Below are positions 27,814 through 36,260 of a stretch of DNA of 59,126 nt, one piece after another. The DNA lies in assembly GCF_945915845.1 (NCBI RefSeq), contig NZ_CAMEFX010000010.1, forward strand, positions 1-59,126. The letters are read 5' to 3'. Every line of letters starts with the position of its first letter. The first letter of the stretch is position 1. Below the pieces are notes generated by a model. That model was not told the origin of the DNA and made no database searches. It worked only from the letters and a program-made list of their open reading frames with translations. The translations under genes and the position numbers were made by a program. The stretch is from an uncultured Actinobacillus sp. GTDB taxonomy: Bacteria > Pseudomonadota > Gammaproteobacteria > Enterobacterales > Pasteurellaceae.

Positions 27814-28410
27814 CTATACTTGCAATTCAGATTTATGGATAGCATGTTGCATCCACTGGGTTAAATTAGCATTTTTTAATGTAATAAATTCTTCATTATT
27901 AAGGTTAGCTTTTAATTTTTGAATAACAGTCGGTGTAACCAACTCTTTTCCTAAATACCATAAAGCAGATATAGCTAATCCAATATTTGTTCCAGCATAT
28001 TGAAGTTTTCTTTTATTAGATGTATGAATAAATTGTACTTCTGTATTTATGATCTTAATTTTTCGGGTTGTACCACTTGTATAAAACACAGTTTTAGTCG
28101 GCATTTGTGTGCTTAACTTAAACAGTCTGGCTGCTTCGGCCCCATGGATTTGAATTATCTCTCCATTTTGTTTAGAAATAGTGTGTATAACAGTTTCAAG
28201 TTTTACAGGTACATTACCAACAAAACGATTTTTTATTGGTCGGAAAAATAAACCTCTAGCTGCGCGTTCAATTTCGCCTTGTTTTACCATTCTTGATAGT
28301 GTTTTATCTATAACTGCTCTATTTCCGATATTTAAAAAATCTCTAGAAGCAAACAGGGATCCTCGGTCAAACGATAAAATTTTTTCTTTGACTTGTTTGG
28401 CTATGGTCAT
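27814..28410 (-). CDS. abiEi: AbiEi-type antitoxin (DUF6088 family)
   Basis: The 198-residue protein begins with a winged-helix region (AKQVKEKILSFDRGSLFASRDFLNIGNRAVIDKTLSRMVKQGEIERAARGLFFRP), the typical AbiEi/DUF6088 opening. A C-terminal domain then follows (QIHGAEAARLFKLSTQMPTKTVFYTSGTTRKIKI). AbiEi proteins repress their own promoter and counter AbiEii. The divergent promoter should lie in 28411-28749, shared with pdxA2. ATG 28410 is preceded by GGGGGC-rich sequence that may serve as a ribosome site. Confidence 0.85.
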   Translation of the reverse strand: MTIAKQVKEKILSFDRGSLFASRDFLNIGNRAVIDKTLSRMVKQGEIERAARGLFFRPIKNRFVGNVPVKLETVIHTISKQNGEIIQIHGAEAARLFKLSTQMPTKTVFYTSGTTRKIKIINTEVQFIHTSNKRKLQYAGTNIGLAISALWYLGKELVTPTVIQKLKANLNNEEFITLKNANLTQWMQHAIHKSELQV

Positions 28411-28576
28411 ATCGCCCCCTTTTTTTCTCTTCTTTATAAATAATTACGATATTTTCTGACATTTTAGCACTGAAAAGAATAGAGTAAAGTATTTTAATCT
28501 ATGGATGAATTATAAGGATGCGCGCAGTGTTTCAATGATATACTGAGTTTGTCAAGTGGTCGTAAATGTCATTCTA

Positions 28577-28642
28577 TGTGATCTTAATCACATTTCTTAA
28601 ATTTCTTATCTACATATTTTCTATATTGTGATCTTATTCACA
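28577..28642. promoter_or_regulatory. Two CRP sites between abiEi and pdxA2
   Basis: TGTGATCTTAATCACA (28577-28592) and TGTGATCTTATTCACA (28627-28642) are both perfect TGTGA-N6-TCACA matches, 50 bp apart. They lie 108 and 158 bp upstream of pdxA2 in the 339-bp gap, which otherwise holds AT-rich sequence with no gene. They point to catabolite control of the downstream sugar-acid cluster; an influence on abiE is also possible. Confidence 0.75.
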
Positions 28643-28749
28643 TTTTTATTCTCAAAATTTTGCTTTAATAAGTGCACAAAAGATATGTGAGTGTACTTTT
28701 GAATCATTGGCGTTAATACTCTGTTAGCATTTTATGTGAGGATATAGTT

Positions 28750-29763
28750 ATGCAAAAACCAACGGTTGCAATGGTTTTAGGGGATCCAGCTGGAGTTGGA
28801 CCTGAACTAGTTGCTAAATTATTAGCAAAAAGTGAATTACGAGAAAAGGCGAATATACTGTTAATAGCAGATAAAGATGAACTAAAAAAAGGGTTTGATA
28901 TTGCTAGAGTTAATCCTATTTTTGATGAGATATGTGAAAACGAATTAGTGGATTATTCGTTTAAATCAGGATTGCCAGCTTTACTGAACCATCCTAATTC
29001 TCATTCTAAGCCTTTTGAATATGGCCTAGCAACAGAACAAAGTGGCGTGTATATATTGGAAACTTTAAAACGAGCAGTAGATTTTGCTCAGCAAGGTTTG
29101 GTTCATTCTATTTGCTTTGCGCCACTCAATAAACAGGCTATGCATAAAGGGGGGCTAAAATATCGAGATGAGTTACATTGGTTCGCAGAGCAAACAAAAT
29201 ATCATGATTTTGTATGTGAATTAAATGTAGTTGATGGTATTTGGGCTAGTCGCGTAACTTCTCATATTCCTTTTAAAGATATTGTGCCTAATTTATCCAT
29301 TAAAGCTGTAGTAGATTGCATTAAATTATTACATCGTTCTTTAGTTCAGTCTGGGGTAACACATCCTCGTATTGCCGTACAAGCATTGAACCCTCATGGT
29401 GGGGAAGGTGGGGTATTTGGAGATGAGGAGATAAAAATTATCACACCAGCTATAGAAGAAGGGCGAAATCTAGGGTTCGAATTATATGGTCCTTTCCCAA
29501 GTGATACAACAATGCGAGAAGTAGAGCGATTGAAAATTGATGGTGTGGTATCTATGTATCATGACCAATTTTCTACGGCCCTGAAATTACTTGGTTTTGA
29601 ACGCGGCGTCACTGTACAAGGAGGAATCCCAATTCCAATTACAACTGCCAATCATGGCACTGCTTATGATTTGTATGGAAAAAATATTGCTATTCCAACG
29701 GCATTTGAGACTGCCTTTGATATTGCCGTAAGAATGGGAAAAGGCGTATTAGAATCTGAATAA
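28750..29763 (+). CDS. pdxA2: PdxA2-like 4-phospho-tetronate dehydrogenase
   Basis: The 337-residue protein belongs to the PdxA family: MVLGDPAGVGPELVAKLL at the N-terminus, CFAPLNKQAMHKGG, the metal ligands in VTSHIPFKDI, NPHGGEGGVFGDEE and MYHDQFSTALKLLGFERGV, and TTANHGTAYDLYGKNIA. Members outside vitamin B6 synthesis, called PdxA2, oxidise 4-phospho-D-threonate or 4-phospho-D-erythronate with decarboxylation to dihydroxyacetone phosphate. As first gene of a catabolic cluster it is more likely PdxA2 than PdxA. The kinase that normally partners PdxA2 (DUF1537) is not in this cluster, though otnK lies 22 kb away. Confidence 0.82.
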   Translation: MQKPTVAMVLGDPAGVGPELVAKLLAKSELREKANILLIADKDELKKGFDIARVNPIFDEICENELVDYSFKSGLPALLNHPNSHSKPFEYGLATEQSGVYILETLKRAVDFAQQGLVHSICFAPLNKQAMHKGGLKYRDELHWFAEQTKYHDFVCELNVVDGIWASRVTSHIPFKDIVPNLSIKAVVDCIKLLHRSLVQSGVTHPRIAVQALNPHGGEGGVFGDEEIKIITPAIEEGRNLGFELYGPFPSDTTMREVERLKIDGVVSMYHDQFSTALKLLGFERGVTVQGGIPIPITTANHGTAYDLYGKNIAIPTAFETAFDIAVRMGKGVLESE

Positions 29764-29778
29764 TTAGGGAGAAAAAAT

Positions 29779-30783
29779 ATGAATAGAAAACCTAAAAAGT
29801 TATTAAATAATCCACATGATGTATCAGCTGAACAATTAGAGGGGTTAATTTATGCTTGTGGTGGGAAATTGGTGAAAGTGGAAGGCTATAGCGGGGTTTA
29901 TCATAATGCAATCGCTGAGAATAAGCCTGTGCTTGTAACTGGCGGGGGAAGTGGCCACGAACCAATGTTTGCGGGTTATGTCGGAAGTGGATTAGCAGAT
30001 GCTGCTGCACTAGGCGAGATTTTTGCTTCTCCATCCCCAGATATCATTATTGCGACAGCCAAAGTCGCAGAAAAAGGAAAAGGAGTGTTATTTGTATATG
30101 GCTGTTATGCTGGTGATAACATGAATTTTGATATCGCAGCAGAGTTACTGGAAGAAGAAGGTATACCAGTGAGAACAGTACGAGTAACTGATGATATATC
30201 TTCCGCACCCTTATCAAAAATAAGTGAACGTAGAGGGGTTGCCGGAGATATGTATGTATTGAAAATAGCGGGGGCTGCGATAGCGGCAGGATATGATTTG
30301 GAAGCTGCTCATACAGTAACTGAAAAGGCAAATTTTAATACCCGTTCAATGGGGGTTGCACTTGGACCTTGTTCAATACCTGAAACTGGCAAATTTAATT
30401 TTGAATTAGCTGACGATGAATTAGAGCTTGGCATGGGTATACATGGAGAGCCTGGTGTCCGGCGTCAAAAGATGACAAACGCAGATGATATAAATGGGGA
30501 AATTATTGAGCGCTTATGTGAAGATATTGAATTAAAAGCAGGAGATAGAGTATGTCTTACTATCAATAATTTAGGCGCATCCACTTATACGGAGTTATTT
30601 ATTGCAAACAGAAAAGTACATCAAGAATTAGAAAAACGCGGTATTAGTGTATATGACACTTATATTGGTAGCTATTGTACATCACAAGAAATGGCTGGGT
30701 ATTCAGTAACAATATTCCGTTTAGATGATGAGTTGCAGCAACTCTACGATATGCCTTGTGATAGTTTTAAATGGAGAAAATAG
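29779..30783 (+). CDS. dhaK: DhaK-type ketose kinase subunit
   Basis: DhaK binds the ketose substrate covalently through a histidine hemiaminal. The 334-residue protein has LVTGGGSGHEPMFAGYVGSGLADAA, KGVLFVYGCYAGDNMNFDIAAELLEEEG, RGVAGDMYVLKIAGAAIA and GMGIHGEPGVRR, with the substrate-binding histidine in GIHGEPG. It pairs with DhaL one base downstream. In clusters with LerI- and DerI-type isomerases such kinases act on L- or D-erythrulose instead of dihydroxyacetone. Here the neighbouring TPI and RpiB homologues favour a tetrulose. Confidence 0.88.
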   Translation: MNRKPKKLLNNPHDVSAEQLEGLIYACGGKLVKVEGYSGVYHNAIAENKPVLVTGGGSGHEPMFAGYVGSGLADAAALGEIFASPSPDIIIATAKVAEKGKGVLFVYGCYAGDNMNFDIAAELLEEEGIPVRTVRVTDDISSAPLSKISERRGVAGDMYVLKIAGAAIAAGYDLEAAHTVTEKANFNTRSMGVALGPCSIPETGKFNFELADDELELGMGIHGEPGVRRQKMTNADDINGEIIERLCEDIELKAGDRVCLTINNLGASTYTELFIANRKVHQELEKRGISVYDTYIGSYCTSQEMAGYSVTIFRLDDELQQLYDMPCDSFKWRK

Positions 30784-30784
30784 T

Positions 30785-31411
30785 ATGAATGTAATAGAAG
30801 CAAAAGCAATGTTACTTTATGTATCAGAACAAATGGTTGCCAGTGAACCTACCTTAACTGAGCTAGATTTAAAGATTGGAGACGGGGATCATGGGTTGGG
30901 TATGCAACGTGGTTTTGAAGCTGTCCGTACTTTATTAAAAACTGATTTCCAGCCTAAAGATATTGGTGACTTATTTCTAACGGTTGGTACAAAAATGATG
31001 TCAAGCATGGGAGGTGCTTCGGGAGCTATTTTTGGTACCTTATTTAGAGCCGGTGGCAAAGCATTATTGGGTCAAAGTGAATTCAATGCGCAAACATTAT
31101 CACAATTTTTAGTTGCAGGTTCAGCAGGAGTATTTTCACGTGGTGGAGCTAAGCCTGGTGATAAAACGATGATGGATGCATTGGTTGCGGCAGAGAAAGA
31201 ATCTGAAAGAGCTAAAACAGAAAATTTAGTGACCGCACTTTCTCGCGTGGCAATAGCTGCTGCTAATGGTGCTGAGAATACAAGAAATCAAGTAGCTGTT
31301 TTTGGACGTGCAAAAAGCCTTGGGGAACGTTCTATTGGTTATATAGATCCAGGTGCTGTTTCAATGTCTTTTATTTTGGAGTTTATGTTTGATTATGTAA
31401 ATAAAGCATAA
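30785..31411 (+). CDS. dhaL: DhaL-type kinase subunit
   Basis: DhaL carries the nucleotide and transfers phosphate to the ketose held by DhaK. The 208-residue protein has the Mg-binding aspartates of TELDLKIGDGDHGLGMQRGF, the nucleotide loop MMSSMGGASGAIFGTLFRAGG and RGGAKPGDKTMMDAL. Start 30785 is one base after the dhaK stop; the open frame upstream overlaps dhaK. No DhaM, the PTS donor used by two-subunit DhaKL in E. coli, is encoded nearby, so the source of phosphate (free ATP or some other PTS protein) is open. An uptake signal is at 31232. Confidence 0.88.
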   Translation: MNVIEAKAMLLYVSEQMVASEPTLTELDLKIGDGDHGLGMQRGFEAVRTLLKTDFQPKDIGDLFLTVGTKMMSSMGGASGAIFGTLFRAGGKALLGQSEFNAQTLSQFLVAGSAGVFSRGGAKPGDKTMMDALVAAEKESERAKTENLVTALSRVAIAAANGAENTRNQVAVFGRAKSLGERSIGYIDPGAVSMSFILEFMFDYVNKA

Positions 31412-31427
31412 TTATTTTATAGGAAAT

Positions 31428-31452
31428 GGCGTAAAGCATTTTACGCCTTTTT
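31428..31452 (+). terminator. Terminator between dhaL and the MFS transporter gene
   Basis: GGCGTAAA pairs with TTTACGCC over a 4-base loop and is followed by TTTTT. It splits pdxA2-dhaK-dhaL from the next genes at least partly. The T run merges into the AGGAG of the next gene. Confidence 0.75.
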
Positions 31453-31464
31453 AGGAGATGAGCT

Positions 31465-32736
31465 ATGACAAAGCAAAAAGCCTCAAATATTCGATGGTTT
31501 GTTTTTGGAGTAATTTTCCTCCTTGTTGTAATCAATCTCATTGATCGTATTTCTCTTTCTATAGCAATGCCAACTATTGCAAAGGAGTTTGATTTATCAC
31601 CAACAACTCAAGGATTGATTTTAAGTAGTTTCTTTTGGGCATATGCATTACTACAAATTCCAGGTGGCTGGCTTATTGATAAATATGGCCCGCGTAAAAT
31701 AATTACAGGTTCTACTGTCTTATGGGGGATCTTTCAAACTCTAGCAGCCTTTGCAACAGGGGGAATATCATTATTACTTACTCGTTTTATGTTGGGCGCA
31801 GCTGAAGCTCCACTATTCCCATCGGGCGGAAAATTAAATGCAACTTGGTTGTCATCACAAGAACGTGGTCGTGGTGCAGTGATTATGGATTGCGGCGGTC
31901 CATTAGGTGCGGCATTAGGCGGTATTATCATTGCATATATGATTGCAAGTATTGGCTCTTGGCGTACAGTTTTTGCCATTGCAGGTATTGCAACGATTCT
32001 GTTAGGTTTCATTTCTTGGAAATTTTTACGTGACACCCCACAAGAGCATAAATTAGTTAATAAAGAAGAATTGGCATTAATTGAATTATCACATAGCTGT
32101 TCTCAAAGTGCGGTCGATTCTGAGCCAGCTTCAAAAGGTATTGGGGTTCCTTTTGGCTCATTAGCGGCAATTCTATGTGGTCGTGCGGCTTGGGCGATGA
32201 TGTTTTTTGGATTATTAACTTGGGGACCAAGTTATTTGGCGCAAGCTCGTGGATTTGATATTAAAGGCATTGGTAATGCCACATTCATTATCTTCTTATG
32301 TGGCACCTTTGGTTCATTATGCGGTGGTTTCCTTTCTGATACCTTAGTGAAAAAAGGCGTGGCGCAACGTATTGCAGTAAAAACTGTGTTGACAGTTTCT
32401 GGTATAAGCACATTAATTGCGTTCTCATTATTGCCTAAAATGAATGAGCCAATGGTTGCGATTGCAACACTTTCTGTTGCGGCATTCTTCTTAATGTGGG
32501 GAAGTTTATATTGGAGTTTCCCGGCATTAATTGCCCCGAAAAGTAAAGTAGGTATTGTTGGCGGTATTATGAATATGGCTGGTAGTGTTGGTGGTATTGT
32601 TGTTCCTATCTTAGTCGGTTTTATTCTTGCTCAAACCAATAAAAACTATGATAACGTCTTGTTATTCTTTGCCGGTTGCTCTTTGGTTTATATCTTAGGT
32701 ACATTAAGCATTAAATTGAGTAAACAAGATAAATAA
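31465..32736 (+). CDS. MFS transporter of the anion:cation symporter family
   Basis: The 423-residue protein has twelve hydrophobic spans in the major facilitator pattern. NLIDRISLSIAMPTIAKEF and the loop 2-3 motif GGWLIDKYGPRKII, with FWAYALLQIPGGWL, are hallmarks of the ACS family, which imports hexuronates, glucarate and similar sugar acids with protons. It probably brings in the acid or lactone degraded by this cluster; a TRAP importer further on offers a second route. Fourteen bases separate it from the amidohydrolase gene. An uptake signal occurs at 32106. Confidence 0.87.
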   Translation: MTKQKASNIRWFVFGVIFLLVVINLIDRISLSIAMPTIAKEFDLSPTTQGLILSSFFWAYALLQIPGGWLIDKYGPRKIITGSTVLWGIFQTLAAFATGGISLLLTRFMLGAAEAPLFPSGGKLNATWLSSQERGRGAVIMDCGGPLGAALGGIIIAYMIASIGSWRTVFAIAGIATILLGFISWKFLRDTPQEHKLVNKEELALIELSHSCSQSAVDSEPASKGIGVPFGSLAAILCGRAAWAMMFFGLLTWGPSYLAQARGFDIKGIGNATFIIFLCGTFGSLCGGFLSDTLVKKGVAQRIAVKTVLTVSGISTLIAFSLLPKMNEPMVAIATLSVAAFFLMWGSLYWSFPALIAPKSKVGIVGGIMNMAGSVGGIVVPILVGFILAQTNKNYDNVLLFFAGCSLVYILGTLSIKLSKQDK

Positions 32737-32749
32737 TAGGAGATGAGTT

Positions 32750-33670
32750 ATGGAAAATAAATTATATGATGGTCCAATGATTGATGCGCATCAACACTTC
32801 TGGCAACCACAAATTAATCCGCATCCTTGGTTAGCACCTGATGTTTTAATTCCTTTCCGTTATGGTGATTATACTGCTATCAAAAAAGAGTATTTACCAC
32901 CGGATTACTTAAAAGATGCAACAGAAAAACATAATGTTGTCGCGACTGTTTATGTGGATGCGGAATGGGATCCGAAAGCGCCATTAGATGAAACAAAATA
33001 CATTCATACTGTCGCTGAAAAATTTGGTATGCCAAATGCAGTGGTTGCGCAAGCCTGGTTACATCACGATGATATTGAAGATGTGCTCAAAGCTCAGTCA
33101 GCTTATCCATTAGTGCGTACCGTTCGTCATAAACCAGCTGGTGCATTGACACCAGAAGAAGCCAAAAATGGTGTCAGAACACTGATGAGCGATGATAAAT
33201 GGCGTCAAGGTTATGCATTATTAAGAAAATATAACTTAGATTTTGACTTGCAAACACCTTGGTGGAATTTACACGAAGCGAAAAAGTTAGCAGAAGATTT
33301 TCCTAATACATTAATTATTTTAAATCATACCGCGCTTCCATCTGATCGTTCTCAAGAAGGGTTAAATGCTTGGCACAAATCAATTTCGCAATTGGCTGAT
33401 GTACCTAATATTGCGATAAAAATATCAGGTATTGGTTTGCCAGAAAAACCTTGGAGTCTTGATAATAACCGTTGGATTATTCAAGAAACAGTAAAAATTT
33501 TTGGAGTTGATAGAGCAATGTTTGCAAGTAATTTCCCAGTGGATAGTTTATGTGGAGATTTAGATATAATTTTTACTGGTTTTAAAGAAGCAGTGAAAGA
33601 TTATAGTGAGAGTGAGCAGCATAAACTCTTTTTTTCTAATGCAAAAAAATATTACAAAATTAATATCTAG
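32750..33670 (+). CDS. Amidohydrolase-family lactonase (COG3618-like)
   Basis: The 306-residue TIM-barrel hydrolase begins MIDAHQHFWQPQINPHPWL, the metal motif of the amidohydrolase 2 family that includes L-fuconolactonase and 2-pyrone-4,6-dicarboxylate lactonase. LIILNHTALP holds a conserved histidine, and FASNFPVDSL holds the catalytic aspartate region. These enzymes open sugar lactones to aldonic acids. Between a sugar-acid transporter and an isomerase it would hydrolyse the imported or oxidised lactone. The substrate is not known. Confidence 0.82.
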   Translation: MENKLYDGPMIDAHQHFWQPQINPHPWLAPDVLIPFRYGDYTAIKKEYLPPDYLKDATEKHNVVATVYVDAEWDPKAPLDETKYIHTVAEKFGMPNAVVAQAWLHHDDIEDVLKAQSAYPLVRTVRHKPAGALTPEEAKNGVRTLMSDDKWRQGYALLRKYNLDFDLQTPWWNLHEAKKLAEDFPNTLIILNHTALPSDRSQEGLNAWHKSISQLADVPNIAIKISGIGLPEKPWSLDNNRWIIQETVKIFGVDRAMFASNFPVDSLCGDLDIIFTGFKEAVKDYSESEQHKLFFSNAKKYYKINI

Positions 33671-33689
33671 TGATATTTAAGGATAAATT

Positions 33690-34526
33690 ATGGCTAATTC
33701 TTTGAGACTCGCGGTTAATACTTCTATTTATGATGGATACGATATGGATGTGGTCTTTAATTCAATTAAAAAGTGCGGTTTTAAATTCTTTGAATTAGCC
33801 TATAACCAAGGGTATATCAGTAATTTAAGTTCTTCTATATTTAGTGACCAAAATGCTACTTATATAAACGCATTAAAAGAGAAATATGGGCTTTCGACCC
33901 TAGCGCTAGGTTGTACCATGGATCTTGCTACAGATGGATTAGTAGATATCTTTGAGGAAAGATTGATTTTTGCTCATAAAATTGGTGCGAAATATATTAA
34001 TGTTTGTACAACAAAATCTGATAAAAAAGAAAAATTATTAAAGAATTTAATATCTTTATGCCCTCTTCTAAAAGAGAATGATACCATTCTATGTTTAGAA
34101 AATGGTGGAGACTATAACTACAATGCATTTGTCACAGTAGAGGATGGTATTGCTCTCTTAAGTAATCTTGAAAAAGAATTTTATGCATTGAATTTCGATC
34201 CTGGAAATATGGTTACTCTTAATAAGGAAATAGATGTTGTATCTCAATCTTTAAAATCAATACCGTATTGTCAGTATTTTCATGTTAAGGATGTAGATAT
34301 TGTTGATGATAAGTTTTTATTTATTCCAGTTCAGGGAAAAGGAATGATTGATTATGCAACCATTATTCCTAGATTAAAAGAACTTGATATTCCATTTAGC
34401 TTTGAGATTCCATTGCGTATGTATCGAGATCTAGATTCAACTCCCAGAAAATCAGAGAAGATTGTGGATTTAGATGAAATTGAGAGAACGCTGATTATTT
34501 CTCGAGAATATATTGAAAATCTGTAA
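33690..34526 (+). CDS. Sugar phosphate isomerase/epimerase-family TIM barrel
   Basis: The 278-residue protein is an AP-endonuclease-2/xylose-isomerase-like barrel: LRLAVNTSIYDGYDMDVVFNSIKKCGFKFFELAYN at the start, ILCLENGGDYNYNAFVT with the metal glutamate, FDPGNM, YFHVKDVDIVDDKFLFIPVQGKG and FSFEIPLRMY. The family includes isomerases, epimerases and 3-oxo-acid decarboxylases such as the enzyme that makes L-erythrulose from 3-oxo-isoapionate. Such a decarboxylase would feed the DhaKL kinase in this cluster, but this is inference. It is tightly spaced with the amidohydrolase and the regulator genes. An uptake signal lies at 33771. Confidence 0.75.
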   Translation: MANSLRLAVNTSIYDGYDMDVVFNSIKKCGFKFFELAYNQGYISNLSSSIFSDQNATYINALKEKYGLSTLALGCTMDLATDGLVDIFEERLIFAHKIGAKYINVCTTKSDKKEKLLKNLISLCPLLKENDTILCLENGGDYNYNAFVTVEDGIALLSNLEKEFYALNFDPGNMVTLNKEIDVVSQSLKSIPYCQYFHVKDVDIVDDKFLFIPVQGKGMIDYATIIPRLKELDIPFSFEIPLRMYRDLDSTPRKSEKIVDLDEIERTLIISREYIENL

Positions 34527-34547
34527 TGTAAATAAGGTAAATTTGTT

Positions 34548-35504
34548 ATGACTGAATATAAAGATGCTGAATTGTTGACTGAAATTGCTATAGCTTATTA
34601 TGAACATGAATTAACCCAAGAAGAGATTGCAAATAAATTTCATATTTCCCGTATTAAGGTTGGTCGATTACTTAAAAAAGCAAGAAAAGAGGGAATTGTT
34701 GAAATTAATGTTAAATATCATCCAATTTTTACATCCCAATTGGAAAATAAATTGATTGAACAATTTGGTATTCAACGAGCATTAATTGCAATTGATGAGC
34801 ATAGTGAAATAGAGCAGCGCAAACAAGTTGCGGTATTAGTAAATAATTTCTTAATCAATACGCTAAAGGACGGTATGACGATTGCGGTAGGTCAGGGGCG
34901 TAATGTCGCTGCAGTAGGAGAGCACGTAGGAATTTCTCCTGAAAAAAAATGTAATTTTATTTGCGGTATTGGTGGCGTAAAACGTATAGGTGAGCCCGTT
35001 GATGCGGATAATATATGTAGAAATCTAGCACGACGTTTTAATGGTTCTAATGAAACTTTATATGCTCCAGCATATTTAGAAAGTAGGGAATCTTGCAAAT
35101 TATTTATGCAGAATAATGTTATTAAAGAAACCTTAGATAGAGCTCGTCGGGCAGATATTGCGCTAGTTGGTATTGGTGATATGAATGAGCAAAGCTATAT
35201 GGTTCAGCTTGGTTGGTTTACATCAAAAGAAGTTAGTGATGCAAGAAATAATCAAGGTGTTGTTGGTGAAATCGCAGGTTATGGCTTTTTTAATCTTAAC
35301 GGTGAGATTATTGATACTGCTATGAGTAATCGTGTGATTGGCTTAAGTCTCGATGATCTAAGAAAAATTCCTTGTGTAATTGGAATTGCTTCTGAGAGCA
35401 CAAAAGCAATTGCTATTCTTGGAGCATTAAGAACAGGAATTATTGATGTTATTGCCACGAGTGCAAGCAATATTAATACAGTATTAAATTTAGTAAAAGT
35501 CTGA
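34548..35504 (+). CDS. SorC/DeoR-type transcriptional regulator of the sugar cluster
   Basis: The 318-residue protein has an N-terminal helix-turn-helix (LLTEIAIAYYEHELTQEEIANKFHISRIKVGRLLKKARKEGIVEI) and the SorC sugar-binding domain with GMTIAVGQGRNVAAV, RRADIALVGIGDM and the C-terminal effector segment IPCVIGIASESTKAIAILGALRTGIIDVIATS. Relatives include EryD and SorC, regulators of polyol and ketose operons that sense a sugar phosphate. It sits inside the cluster in the same direction and likely controls it. About 250 bp of AT-rich DNA follows before the rpiB-like gene, enough for a second promoter. Confidence 0.87.
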   Translation: MTEYKDAELLTEIAIAYYEHELTQEEIANKFHISRIKVGRLLKKARKEGIVEINVKYHPIFTSQLENKLIEQFGIQRALIAIDEHSEIEQRKQVAVLVNNFLINTLKDGMTIAVGQGRNVAAVGEHVGISPEKKCNFICGIGGVKRIGEPVDADNICRNLARRFNGSNETLYAPAYLESRESCKLFMQNNVIKETLDRARRADIALVGIGDMNEQSYMVQLGWFTSKEVSDARNNQGVVGEIAGYGFFNLNGEIIDTAMSNRVIGLSLDDLRKIPCVIGIASESTKAIAILGALRTGIIDVIATSASNINTVLNLVKV

Positions 35505-35757
35505 TTTTATAGAAAATAGTAATCATCTATTTTTAGGATCTGAGAATAGCTTAAATGGGGTAGAAGTTAAATGCAGTAAAAATAATTTCTATTAATAAAT
35601 CCTAAAATATATAAGATGGCATTAGTAGTTTTATCAAGTTTGCGTTGAATTATATTAATTTAGATGATGTAAGAAATGTGTTTTCATATTGGTTTGGCAA
35701 ACTAAATTTGCCATAACTGGTTATGGAATAGTTATAAACTTAATGAGGAGTAAAACT

Positions 35758-36210
35758 ATGAAACTTGCAATTGGATGTGATGATGCAGCTTATAACTTAA
35801 AACTTGAGTTAATTAAATATTTAGAAAGTTTAGGTTATGAAGTTGATGATTTTGGAGCAGGTGCAGGAGATAAAACACTCTACCCTGAAGTAGCAGAGAA
35901 GGTTGCGTTAGCTGTAGCAGATGGTAAATATGATAGGGCAATTCTAACTTGCGGAACAGGTATCGGTGTTTGTATCACAGCAAATAAAGTTCCTGGAGTT
36001 CGTGCTGCAGTATGCCATGACTTATTTTCAGCTGAACGTTCTAGAAAAAGTAATGACGCACAAATTATTTGTTTTGGTGAGCGAGTAATTGGTGTTGAAC
36101 TGGCAAAATCATTATTAAAAGTTTGGTTAGGATGTGATTTTGCGGGTGGGGGTTCTACACCTAAATTAGCTAAAATGAAAGAAATTGATGCTAAGTATAA
36201 TAAACGTTAA
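35758..36210 (+). CDS. RpiB/LacAB-family isomerase, possible erythrulose-4-phosphate isomerase
   Basis: The 150-residue protein is of the RpiB fold: MKLAIGCDDAAYNLKLELIKYLESLGYEV, and the active site segment RAILTCGTGIGVCITANKVPGVRAAVCHDLFSAERSRKSNDAQIICFG shown by CGTGIG and SNDA motifs. Family members interconvert ribulose 5-phosphate and ribose 5-phosphate or other aldose-ketose phosphates; in tetritol pathways the homologue DerI turns D-erythrulose 4-phosphate into D-erythrose 4-phosphate. The TPI-like and DhaKL neighbours favour that role here. Start 35758 follows GAGGAG by seven bases; upstream codons are not family-like. Confidence 0.82.
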   Translation: MKLAIGCDDAAYNLKLELIKYLESLGYEVDDFGAGAGDKTLYPEVAEKVALAVADGKYDRAILTCGTGIGVCITANKVPGVRAAVCHDLFSAERSRKSNDAQIICFGERVIGVELAKSLLKVWLGCDFAGGGSTPKLAKMKEIDAKYNKR

Positions 36211-36260
36211 TTTCTATATTTTATGATTAAATAAGTTTAGTTATAAAGAGAGGATAGGTT

